DNA from: Nemophila menziesii
Lineage: Eukaryota > Streptophyta > Magnoliopsida > Boraginales > Hydrophyllaceae
Direction of reading: 5' to 3'
DNA: 64,000 bases
Assembly: GCA_029959085.1 (NCBI GenBank)
Contig: JARWIR010000018.1
Coordinates: 19,343,001-19,407,000, forward strand
The position numbers were made by a program, and so were the translations under genes. This document shows positions 11,435-21,446 of the stretch, piece by piece (positions within the stretch are counted from its first letter, which is position 1; every line of letters begins with the position of its first letter). The notes beneath the pieces are model-generated. The model saw only the letters and a program-made list of their open reading frames with translations, was not told where the DNA came from and did no database searches.

Positions 11435-12111
11435 ATGAAAGAGAGAATGAAGAGAGAGTATAAAAAGGTGTAGAAGGAAATGAAGAGAAGAGAGAGGAAT
11501 GAACCGAAGAGGGAAAAACAAACAAAGAAGAAGGAGAGGGAAGAAAGAAGACGGTGTAAGAAATGACGAAAATGGGGTTGGGAGATGAGAAGGGGTGGTG
11601 GGTGGGACAAAGTAATACGTGGAAGAGACAAGTGGCAGATGTGAGATTGGGCTAAAGCTTGACGCGTGTATCTGACTGATTAGGCCTGTCTTTTGATGAT
11701 GGTGTTTGTGAAGAAAAGGTTGCAAATTAAGGAGGTGTGTTCAAGTGTGGGGAAACAATAAGGTTGTAGAGTGCACCTTTCTTTATCGAATTTATTTGTC
11801 AGAAAAAATACCAATGCGTCCCATAATCAACGTGTCACTCCCACATAACACCTAAATACACGCGTAACATCAACACCACTTCAAAATAAATTGTCTTTAT
11901 ACGAGTTTCTTTCGAGTTCTAGAATAAAATATAAAACCAAAAATCGTAAAAATAATTTAGAAATTAACACAAGTGATCCATATATTCAAAATTATATACT
12001 TGAGCTCTATTTTCTCTATAATAAAATTATTTATGTGGGAAATCAGATGCAAGCTTTCGGATATGAATTTTGTATATTGTTTAATATTTGCATATTAACT
12101 CTTTGGAGTAT
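11435..12111. other. NINJA-family gene upstream region; no other gene
   Basis: A CT-rich tract on the minus strand up to about 11600, then mixed AT-rich sequence. Open frames here reflect the CT tract. It separates the gene from its inverted partial duplicate. Confidence 0.5.
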
Positions 12112-12381
12112 ATGATGAAGGTTCAAGCACAAAGCAAGGAAATAGGGAAAAGTTTAATGGAAGATATGCCTTGTGTTTTTACTAGAGGGGATGTCCCGAA
12201 TAGGCGAAGAGTAGATGGGATTCTATATAAATATGGAAAGGGCGAAGAAGTAAAAATCATGTGTGTTTGCCATGGTGATTTTTTATCACCGGCAGACTTT
12301 GTTAGACATGCTGGAGGGAGTGATATAACTCCCCCCCATAAGCAGATAGTTATCAATACTAATGCTCCAGTCTTTCGATGA
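12112..12381 (+). pseudogene. inverted truncated copy of the NINJA-family gene's last exon
   Basis: An 89-codon open frame corresponds to about the last 88 residues of the neighbouring gene, from KVQAQSKEIGK through MPCVFTRGD, ILYKYGKGEEVKIMCVCHG and FVRHAGGSDIT to the stop. Similarity starts abruptly at about 12115 inside exon 2. The EAR motif, Gly-rich block and basic region are all missing. Replacements include GPNG to VPNR and HPHK to PPHK, at positions that look conserved in the parent. The frame is still open and starts with ATG ATG, so a mini-protein containing only the C-terminal domain is possible, but I see no promoter. It lies in opposite orientation to the parent, so transcription across both copies could form double-stranded RNA. 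Confidence 0.8.
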
Positions 12382-12640
12382 TTGAGTTTATGAGAGTAGA
12401 ATGCTATGAATTTCTGAGAGACTTAATAGTTTTTTTTTAATTCGATGGTAGTGGTTATGTAACTTAACTTAAATGATGGTGTTTGGAAGGAAATGGTACA
12501 GGGAAACAGTTTTGAATGTGCCATTAAGTTTTTAAGACTATGTTTTTAGCTTTAGAAGAGAAACGAAGTTAAAGTCATATCTCATTTCATTTACTCAATT
12601 TTTGTTGCTTTTTATGGCTTTAAAATTTATGTTTAGTTTA
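12382..12640 (+). repeat. duplicated 3' flank of the NINJA-family gene (inverted relative to parent)
   Basis: Matches the reverse complement of about 8890-9094 through landmarks GAATTTCTGAGAGACT, TTCGATGGTAGTGGTTATGT and GGAAATGGTACAGGGAAACA. It carries a roughly 30-base insertion near 12527-12560. A retained 3' flank points to DNA-level duplication rather than retroposition of a spliced message. Confidence 0.8.
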
Positions 12641-12761
12641 GTTGTTTTTAGTAGATATTGCAGTTTTAAGAAAGGTAGTAGTGTTTTTGATGTTCAGGTA
12701 CGTAAGAAATCGAGTTAGGGAAAGAAATACGAAAATTTGGCGAAAACCAGACCATCATTAT

Positions 12762-13041
12762 GGTGTATCGGAGAAAGGTCTGGTGCACCGCACGAGAAAA
12801 ACTGTTGCGACGGTTCAGAATTCCAGTCCAATGTCGAGACAGAGAGGAGAAAACCGTGTCGCCATTCGCGACCACTTTTAAGTCAACACGCAGGTCCGGT
12901 GCACCGCACGATACTTTCGGTGCACCGCAGGTTAGAAAACCGTGACAACGATTTGTAAATAAGGTTCGAAGCCGAGACCCCCTATGCAAAATCGTGTCGA
13001 CAACTCGCGACCAGGTCTGAAACCCTCGAGTCTGGTGCACC
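12762..13041 (+). repeat. GGTGCACC palindrome array of the older Athila-type element
   Basis: GGTGCACCGCA occurs at 12782, 12898, 12919 and 13034, usually within a longer word TCTGGTGCACCGCACC. A degenerate copy is near 12762. GGTGCACC is a perfect 8-bp palindrome. The array occupies the same place relative to the extra ORF as the AACCGGG-AA-CCCGGTT array in the complete element. Confidence 0.75.
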
Positions 13042-13539
13042 GCACCGCAAACCGCCGCCAAATCCAGACATAAAAGGTTATAAGCAGGGAATCAAAGAGA
13101 AGGTTAGTTTTTACACGAATTTCTTTATTCTTAAGCCTCTCTTTATTCCCCAAACCTCTCCTAACTCCATTAAAACTTCACCAAACCTTCACCAAACATC
13201 AAAATACTACCCAATCACCATAATTTCACATCCAATCCTTTCCCTACATCATTATAAAGAAGATTCAACCACACATATCATATCAAAACACCTAGAATCT
13301 TAAAATCAAAAGACAAAATTTTGAATTTCACCCAACAATTTCTTAGATCCATACCAATCAAGCAATAGTTCATCCTACCGACATAGAGATTCATCATCAT
13401 AACACCTTTTCTAACCCAAATAAAGCTTGTTCAACCTAAAATCAAGGGCTACAAATTTTAAGAGTGTTCAAAAGCTTTGAGTTTGAGGTCAATTGAGATG
13501 ACGAAAATAACATAAACATTATCTACTGTTAGGGAGATG

Positions 13540-14440
13540 AAGAAGGTAAGGTATTGGGTTCTATTGAGAAGAAATCAATTGAGAAAAGTTCAAGTTCTGG
13601 TATAAAGGGAAAACCACGTCAAGAGAATAGAGGAAAGCTAGCTGTGGTAAATTCAAAGAACAAAAAGGTTTCAACTTTCATAAGGAAGACACCACAACCT
13701 CTATGAATCGAGAGTCCTATGCCCGAGATTAATGAAGTTTCAAAGACCTTGTTAGCTTATGCTAGAAAACGAGTACATGAACTACCTTTTTCTTATGAGA
13801 GAGTATTTGAAAAATAAGTTGGAGAAGGTGAGTACAAGAGACTCTTAGAGATGGGAGATAGATTAGGTTGGTCTACGTTCATGTTGCAAAAATCAGATTT
13901 ATGTTAGAGTTATTTTCTGATTTCTATTTAGGCCTCTTAAGCCGAGATAGTAATGGTTGTGTTCTAGTTAAAGGCAAGTTAGTTCCTTTTACAGTTGAAG
14001 AGATTCGAAACCACCTCCAGTTCACCATGTAAGTATAGAGAAGCGATGAAAAATATCAAGACTTTCGATTGGAATCTACTTTTTGAGCATGTTTTAGATA
14101 AGGAGAAAGTGCAATCACATAAGGGAGAGTTGAAGGCATCTTGGCCTTACAAATATCTTCAAGCGGATACAAGAGTTTGGCATAATTTTCTTACACCTAA
14201 TGTATTTAGAAACACGAGAACTTCGGATATAACTAAGAAGAAAGCAATATTTTTGAATTGTATTTTAAGGAGGAAGAAGTAGATGTGGCATAGTTGATCT
14301 TCGAAGAGGTGATGCGATTTTCGATCTCTCCTACTCCGTTATTTAATTTGAATTATGATCACGTGTCGAATCAGCTCTTGGAGGATGGTGTGGCACAAAT
14401 CAAAGCTAATCATATGCACATGATGACACTCCTTGAGTAA
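13540..14440 (+). pseudogene. decayed extra ORF of Athila-type element (putative plant transposon protein domain)
   Basis: Frames are broken, but segments such as LLEMGDRLGWS, FYLGLLSRDSNG, GKLVPFTVEEIRNHLQ and KYLQADTRVWHNFLTPNVF align with the intact ORF at 56651-57865. That places it in the family usually annotated 'putative plant transposon protein'. The longest remaining frame is 13995-14282. Several stops and at least two frame changes show it is dead. A coiled-coil-like tail at 14390-14500 also matches in position. Confidence 0.7.
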
Positions 14441-16076
14441 TTAAAGCGCGAATTAAAGAAAGATCCAGTAAATCCTATCTTGGATGTCGATAATGCGAGG
14501 CAATAGCCTCGAGAGTATGTTCTCTTTCTTCCTTACCATTTCTGTATATGCTTTATCTGCTTATTTTAATTTCTTTTTAGAGTATTTTTTGAGTCGTGGG
14601 GACACACCTCATTTTTTAGTTGGGGTGTGGGGATTCGTTGTCTCTCATCTCCATGTTTATGTGATTTTTCTGTTGTAGGTAGAAATTAAAATATTTGATA
14701 CATGGGATTTAGATGCAGAGTGTGTTTAATAGCTTGAAAGCATAAGCTTAGTAAGTTGATGATAGAAAGTAGTATGTTTATGAGCTATTTTATTTTGTAT
14801 GCTTTGAGTATTTGCAGGACACACACATTGATAGTAAAGAAAAGATTAGTTAGCAATGCGATAGAAAGTATGTTCGATCTCAGGGCGCCTTGAGTGGTGT
14901 GTAGGCCGTGAGATCTAAGCTAGTTGATAAACCCATTTGATGAACGTGCTAAAGGTAAGAGAATGACGAAATTGCATAGTTTAGAAAGTGATTAAGGCGG
15001 TTCTTTGATAAGCCCCTTGTTTCCATTTAGCTTGTTGTCCAAATTATTACATTTTATATCCTTCTCAGCCTCTTCTAGCCTTTCTAAAGCCTTTTTATTT
15101 AGCCATATTATAAGCCATATCCCTTTAGATTATAAGACTTTTACACATAACCCGCACTCGAATCGCGATGCATAGACAGTTGTTTTAGAGCTTGAGTTTG
15201 GGGTGGTGGGTCCACCATTGTGGGAAGTATTATTGGGTTTGGGAATTTTTTAGCTTATTAATTGTGCTTTGTTCTATATTGTGATAATGATTCACAGGTT
15301 TATTATATTGTAACCCTTTGCCGGGGTAAAAGTAAATGAAAAAAGTTATGAAAAGAAAAAAATATGAGAAATAGAAATAGCATGATATCTCACATCAAAA
15401 AGAGAGTCATGGCTATAATACAAAAGAAGAAGAAAATTGATATGAAAAGAATATATTTGGACCGGCAAAGTGGAATTTATATGTGAACATCTTTATGCTT
15501 TAGTATTGGGTTATTGGGGATACTAATTAGTGCATCAAGGAAATCATTGGATTGAGTGAGAAACATTTTATGAGAGTAACTCAAGCTCTAGGGTGACTCG
15601 TTGATGGCTAGTGAGGAGAGAGCCAAAAGCCCACTCTATATTATCCAAATATACTATCGTACCGTCCCTAAGCCAACATTACAACCTTAAAGACCTTATG
15701 ATTCTTTTCTATGTGATTTAGAAGTGATTGAACCATTAGAGAGTAGTTAAGTGGATCTTTAGATACTAGTGAAGTTCGATGAACAATCTATAGCCTCCTT
15801 GGTAAACTGAGTAAAGAACCTCTCCTTCTTACATTGCGAAACTAATCTAATCTTAAATTCAAGCCGTGTTGATTGTGGATGGGAAAGGTATACAGATAAT
15901 CTAGTCTGTAAATATTATTACATGAAATTTTCTGAGTAGTTGCTTTGAGTCTATTCTATATATCCTGCTATCTTCTTTCCCGCTGTGTGCTTAATTGAAT
16001 TAGGTGTGTATTTAGAGACTTCCCTTTGTTTTTATCTTTATTGTATCGGAACGATACAACTTTGAGTTGGGGGTCT

Positions 16077-17567
16077 CGATGTCTCCCTATTTGTTATGAA
16101 TTAATCTAGGTTGGAGACATCATTTTAGGTGTTTATGGTTAATTAATAATCGGTTTTTTTTATTTAAATATTTTCTTATTTCTTGTCTTGATTTTATGAA
16201 TTACTATTTTTAGAGCATATTTGGTTTAATTTCTTTGTTAATGTGAAGCTTTAAAGATATATGGTAATTCATTAGATGCCAAATCAATTCTAAGAGATAA
16301 AGGAAAGAAGATATGGATGGCAATTGGAGATAAAAGGAAGTAGAGATAAAATAGGAAAGGAAAAGTTGCCAAGTAAATATGAATTTCAGCAGCCACGTCC
16401 ACTAAAGTGAAGATAGTTTAAAATCGGCTGGGAATTTGGAGAAGCGGTCTAAAGGAGAAGTGTAGATCATTTCGACGTGGTTGTTTCTATATAAAGTGGG
16501 CAAAATCGGAGTAATAACAATGAAGTTAAGACCAAAACAAGACAGCGTCAGTTTTTCCCTTCTCCTATATTTTTAGGAAACGAAGATTTGGAAAAGAAGT
16601 CCAATTGCTTGCCTTCTACTCCAAGAAATCCATAAATAAACCCTTTAACTATTTTAAACATTTCCTTGCGTCCCACAATTAGTCCTTAAGTTTTATTCAT
16701 CGTTAGAAGTCATTTAAGAGAGCAAGTTGACAGTATGTATCTTTATTTTAGTTTTATTCATTTTAGCATGAACTAATTTTCGCATAGCTTGGTATTTTCA
16801 TATGTATAATCTTTGAATTCTATTTTCTTCTATATAAGTTTCTTTGGGAAAACTATTTTAAATTGATTCTAGCTTCTTAACCATATATTTGTTTTACGTG
16901 CTTTGATTTATTGTCTGTCTTAATCCTTATCAAATTAGGGTTGTGCTAATAGTTTTTAGATGGTCACCCGGAAGGGGTGTCTAATTATTGAAAGACCACA
17001 TAAGCGTCTTGTGTGCGGTAGTGATCCGGAAGGGCTTGCCTAACTAGATAGTCATTAGGTTTTGTTATTTAATCATCTATCATTACGCAGGACCGCCTCA
17101 TCTAAGAACCTAGTGGCGTAGGACCACCTTTGTTAAGTCCCCTGGTAATTGTTAGGTCGCCTCTTAAGTCCACTCGGAAGGGGATTAGGAGGAATTTAAA
17201 ATCCTGGATACTTATCTAAGAGCTTTAATCACCCTTATTGACTAGTAGAAGAAATAGAAGGATTAGTGCATACTAGCAAAACATAAGCTATACTTTCTCA
17301 TCTTATTCTCTCGTATTTAATTTACTTGTCTTTACTTTATATAATTTAATCCTATCTCCTCATTAATCATATCTATTTATTTTCTGTCTTTAACTATTAT
17401 CTGCTACGCTATTTTGTTTACCCATTCGTAAGTCTCTGAGGAACGAATATTACTTACTATTAAAACTTGCATACGATCTGTGATACTTGCAGTGAGTAAC
17501 GTGTTTAGTCTAAGGTGTTAGTTGCATTTATTTATATCTTATTTTTATCACACCCTAGGCGACACCA
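16077..17567 (+). mobile_element. 3' LTR of the older Athila-type element (about 1.49 kb)
   Basis: Starts CGATGTCTCCC (family start TGATGTCTCCC with one change) right after the polypurine tract TTTGAGTTGGGGGTCT, and ends CACCA. An inverted copy of the start (GGAGACATCA) follows near 16112. Modules CCGGAAGGGGTGT/CTCGGAAGGGGATT and the U5-like CTCTGAGGAACGAAT are shared with the solo LTR at 40559-42058. Confidence 0.8.
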
Positions 17568-17589
17568 GAAGCCCTAGTTAATTAATTTT

Positions 17590-18316
17590 TGTTTACAAAT
17601 TTGGGATTTTACAATTTATCTGAGTTGTGTATTTTATATTGGGTATTATTTTGTTCTTGTTTACTATTTCTTTTAGGAACAACTAGAAATAGGTTTTAGT
17701 AATTGTGCTATTCACTTTAGTGGCGAAGTGATCATCCCACAGGGGGGGTTTGATTACAGAAATAGGTAATATTCGCGTGATATCCGTTATTGACTGACAT
17801 GCTTGACTAATCACATAGCCAAAGAGGTAAAGAACTTCACATCCGTATGTAAACTTGCTACCTTAGAGGGGTTTATCTTACTGTAGGATAACTCCTAGGT
17901 CCACCCGACAGGGGGCTAGGAGATATTAGAGTCCCGACTAATATTTAAATAACAAGTCTACCATTAAACGAAACACTAATTATATTAGCTAAGGTGGATT
18001 TCCTTGCGAGACTCAAGTATATCTATCAATTCTGCATCTACACATTTTTACTTTCAGTATTTTATTTTAGTTAATTATTTTTATTTAGTAATTTAATTTC
18101 TTGCATTCGTGGGATTAATGTCAAAACCAAACAAATATATTGTACTTTTCTGTTTTAGCCATTATTTCTACTATCCAGATTAATACCAGTGTTATAACTA
18201 TCCATCCCTGAGAACGAAACCCGGTTTATCGGAGTATTACTTGGACAACCGTACACTTGCGGTCTGTGGATCTTTTACTTTTATTGCATTATTTTATAAC
18301 ACCCCAGGACCCACCA
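17590..18316 (+). mobile_element. 5'-truncated Athila-type LTR (3' half)
   Basis: Matches the second half of the LTRs at 26814 and 48224: AATTTGGGATTTTAC, GGCGAAGTGATCATCC, CCACCCGACAGGGGGCTAGG, CAACCGTACACTTGCGGT, and the end CCAGGACCCACCA. It is preceded directly by the LTR ending at 17567. The primer site that should follow is deleted. Confidence 0.75.
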
Positions 18317-18320
18317 TATA

Positions 18321-18700
18321 TGTTGAATTAATTCATGAGTTATGGAAACTACAGTGGTGCTTCACATCAAGATCTAGTGAGGTCAATTTAGAAGTTTATG
18401 CAGATTTATGATGTCTATATTACTCAATGTATCACTCGCGAGCACAAGTATTACTTTATGTTTTTGTTTTTCTTGACCAGAGGTGCAAGTGAATGGTTGG
18501 ATTGTCAACCATATGATTCGATTATGTCATCCGACATATTGCATGTAAAGATATTTGATTTATATTATCCAAAGAGTATGAAAATGAAGGATCAAATGGA
18601 GCTTTCCAATTTCCTCCAAGACAGTGGTGAGAGTTTAGGAGATACATGGACGAGGTTCCACTCTGTTTTAGCTAAAGTTGGACTAGTTTGAGTCACGGTG
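18321..18700 (+). pseudogene. Athila-type gag fragment
   Basis: The frame reads MSYGNYSGASHQDLVRS, then MQIYDVYITQCITREHKYYF, LTRGASEWLD, FDLYYPKSMKMKDQMELSNF and GDTWTRFHSVL. This is the core of the Retrotrans_gag domain and aligns with the complete element's gag near 50330-50670. It follows the truncated LTR with the primer site and gag start lost, and stops after about 100 codons. Dead. Confidence 0.8.
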
Positions 18701-19575
18701 GAAGAAAATAACATAACTTCTTCATCTTACTTTTGAATTGACTTCTGTCATTTCTCACGAGTCATTGACTTCAAGCTCTATCTAAATTAAAAGGAATTAA
18801 GTATAAAGCTTTGACGAATTAAACACAGTGACAAAAATAATATGACGTCAAGATTTCTTCGACAAACTATCTAACTTCCCAAAGTGACTCTAGGCTCATT
18901 TTCCGCCTTGGCTTGGAGTTTATATTGGCTTTTTAAATTCTTCTCTTCATATTGGCCTCTTGTATTAACCATGTACCTAAAAGTTGTACACTTAACACAC
19001 AATCAAGCAACAAATGACTATAAATAACAAGATGACCAAATCAAGAGACAGAGTTGCAATATAGAAAATATTAAGGAAATCCCTCAATTAGGCCCCAATA
19101 AACTTCCAAAATAATATCTCGTTAGTGATTTAAACCATAAAAAATAGAGACATCAAGACCTCTAACTCAAAGTTTTGTCGTCCCAACAAAATAAAAATAA
19201 AAATAGAGTTTAGAAGAGAGAAAGAGTAGAGAAGTAATGAATGATAATAAAGAAATAAATCTAACAAGTATCATATATAAATATTTACAAACTAAATCAA
19301 ATGTACACTTACCAAGCAAACAATCCACACGTATTAATTTCAAGATTAGATTAGCTTTGCAATGCACGAAGGATATGTTCTCTCTCAGACCGCTATGGTC
19401 ACTATAGGGCGTTCGTTGATCTTAACATAGTCTCTAAGTTCTATCTAACTACTGTATATTAGTTCAAAAGCTCCTAAATTGGATAGTCACCCGCAATTCA
19501 AGCCATTAGATTCAAGCTTGATATGAGAATGATCAATCAATTCATCAATATTGGTCAATAAAGTGAGCCACACGT
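18701..19575 (-). mobile_element. minus-strand Athila-type 3' end: LTR piece plus 3' internal region
   Basis: On the minus strand, TTGTTGGGACGACAAAACTT then TTGAGTTAGAGGTCT (polypurine-tract equivalent) leads into TGATGTCTC at 19156, the family LTR start. The LTR piece runs leftward to about 18701. The internal part (19157-19560) aligns with 15700-16076 of the older element through GCAAAGCTAATCTAATCTTG and similar words. No coding sequence. Confidence 0.65.
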
Positions 19576-19890
19576 GAAGATCATATTCGAGCTATGTACA
19601 AGTTCATGCAGATTGGTGACGCATATGTCACTCAAGGAGTTACTCATGAACAAATGTATTTTGCTATGTTCCCATTTTTCCTTACTGGAGGAGCTAGTGA
19701 GTGGTATGATCAGCAGCAACTCGAAGAAATCACTACTTGGAATCAATTGCAAACTGTGTTATCGATAGGTATTATCCTCAAAGAGTTAAGTTGAGTGGAC
19801 AACTTTATTTAGCAGGTTTCCGACAAGAACGAGGAGAAGTTGTAGGGGTTGCTTGGTCTCGTTTTAAATCGGTTATAAACAACTCGAAAG
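19576..19890 (+). pseudogene. Athila-type gag fragment
   Basis: EDHIRAMYKFMQIGDAYVTQ, GVTHEQMYFAMFPFFLTGGA, SEWYDQQ and then, after a frame change near 19745, DRYYPQRVKLSGQLYLAGF and AWSRFKSVI. Same gag core as at 18321-18700 and 50330-50670, but not identical to either, so a separate lineage or insertion. It ends abruptly where the copia-type repeat begins (about 19890). Confidence 0.8.
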
Positions 19891-20280
19891 TTATTGTTTT
19901 TTTCATAAACAAGATGAGTTTTATATTGCTTTTGAGCAATCATAATTCACAAAATGAAACAAACATTCAATTGCTTATTCTCGTCATTTTTTAAACGATT
20001 GTATTTGTTTTTCTTGAAACAAACTTGTACAGTTTCAAATTGAATCTTTTCTTTCAAAATATATATTTGAAGAGGTATATGGATTTTAATGAATCTTTGA
20101 ATAAATTATTAAAGAGGATTAAAATAATCAATTATATTATAATATAATATGAAACAATAAAAGATTCATAAAAAAAAAGATCTTACCTTAAGAATTACTT
20201 ACCTTTACATAACACTGATATAAAAATTACGAAGAGTCACAAATCACATTAGTTCGGTTAGAAATGTCGTGCTGATAACG
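19891..20280 (-). mobile_element. copia-like 5' internal segment
   Basis: About 390 bases matching 2660-3045, including the primer-like CGTTATCAGCACGAC (minus strand, 20266-20280) next to the LTR. Truncated on the left by the gag fragment. Confidence 0.6.
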
Positions 20281-20513
20281 TGTTGTAAAACAAGAAGAAA
20301 AAGTATAAAGATAATGGAGGAGTTTTATTCATCTTATGCAACCAAAGGTATAGAAGAAACAATGATCGATTAACTTTTATATATAGAATTATAAACCCTT
20401 GTACTAGACTATTAACCACACCATTATATAGAATTAAATATGAGAGTTACAAAGATTTAAGAAGAAAAGTTACAAAGTATCTCCAATGATATTAAATATA
20501 ATATTTCATAACA
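20281..20513 (-). mobile_element. copia-type LTR (233 bp)
   Basis: On the minus strand it starts TGTTATGAAATATTATATTT and ends TTTTACAACA. Its TATA box (TCTATATATAAAAG) lies near 20378-20391. Same family as 3046-3292. Its U3 end is included in the adjoining 510-bp tandem duplication. Confidence 0.65.
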
Positions 20514-21410
20514 ATATGAATCTTTTTTAAAAGAAATCAATAATCTAAAGGATTAACGCTAAAAAATTCCCTGTAGTCTTTTCCACTATCCCGTAAAAGG
20601 CATTGTCTTTTTTAAAGAACAATAAGTTATGGGAAGCTTCCCAAAACTCAAACTCTGAGTTTTGGGAAGTTTCTCATAACTTAAAATTTGAGTTTTAGAA
20701 AGTTTTCCATAACTCAAACTGATTTTTTCATAGGCAAAAGAAGAAAATATGTGGTGCCTTTTATGAGAAAAAAATAATAACTATAGTGAGGGAAATCAAT
20801 TATAATTTGAAGGGTTTTTCGGGTATTAATACTAATCTAAACTACATTAAGTTCCATTATTTAATTATTATTTAAATAGAAAATTCTTCTATCCAACATT
20901 ATAAACCCTTGTACTAGACTATTAACCACACCATTATATAAAATTAAATATGAGAGTTACAAAGATTAAAGAAGAAAAGTTACAAAGTATCTCCAATGAT
21001 ATTAAATATAATATTTCATAACAATATGAATCTTTTTTTAAAAGAAATCAATAATCTAAAGGATTAACGCTAAAAAATTCCCTGTAGTCTTTTCCACTAT
21101 CCCGTAAAAGGCACTGTCTTTTTTAAAGAACAATAAGTTATGGGAAGCTTCCCAAAACTCAAACTCTGAGTTTGGGAAGTTTCTCATAACTTAAAATTTG
21201 AGTTTTAGAAAGTTTTCCATAACTCGAACTGGTTTTTTCATAGGCAAAAGAATAAAATATATGGTACCTTTTTTGAGAAAAAAATAATAACTATAGTGAG
21301 GGAAATCAATTCTAATTTAAAGGGTTTTTTGGGCATTAATTCTAATCTAAATTACATTAAGTTCCATTATTTAATTATTATTTAAATAGAAAATTCTTCT
21401 ATCCAAAATT
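20391..21410. repeat. 510-bp tandem duplication containing an LTR end and a hairpin
   Basis: Copy 1 is 20391-20900 and copy 2 is 20901-21410. Both are exactly 510 bases and nearly identical, with compensating small indels. Each includes the last 122 bases of the copia-type LTR and a strong hairpin (20624-20682 in copy 1: AAGTTATGGGAAGCTTCCCA paired with TGGGAAGTTTCTCATAACTT). Confidence 0.9.
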
Positions 21411-21446
21411 GGATGAACCTACATTAACAATATTAATACACATACC

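Larger units (their letters stand above)
12645..17567 (+). mobile_element. 3' half of an older Athila-type Ty3/gypsy element
   Basis: Co-linear with the 3' half of the complete element at 48224-61013: palindromic-motif zone (12762-13041), decayed extra ORF (13540-14440), long non-coding 3' region with GAGTCGTGGGGACAC (14591) and GCTTGAGTTTGGGGTGGTGG (15190), polypurine tract just before 16077, and 3' LTR 16077-17567. Gag, pol and the 5' LTR are missing; the left end abuts the duplicated NINJA-family flank. Confidence 0.8.

Noticed and set aside
11344..11725. Two overlapping minus-strand ORFs of about 95-99 codons
   Set aside because: Made of the pyrimidine-rich promoter/leader of the NINJA-family gene; Ser/Leu/Phe-rich composition only.
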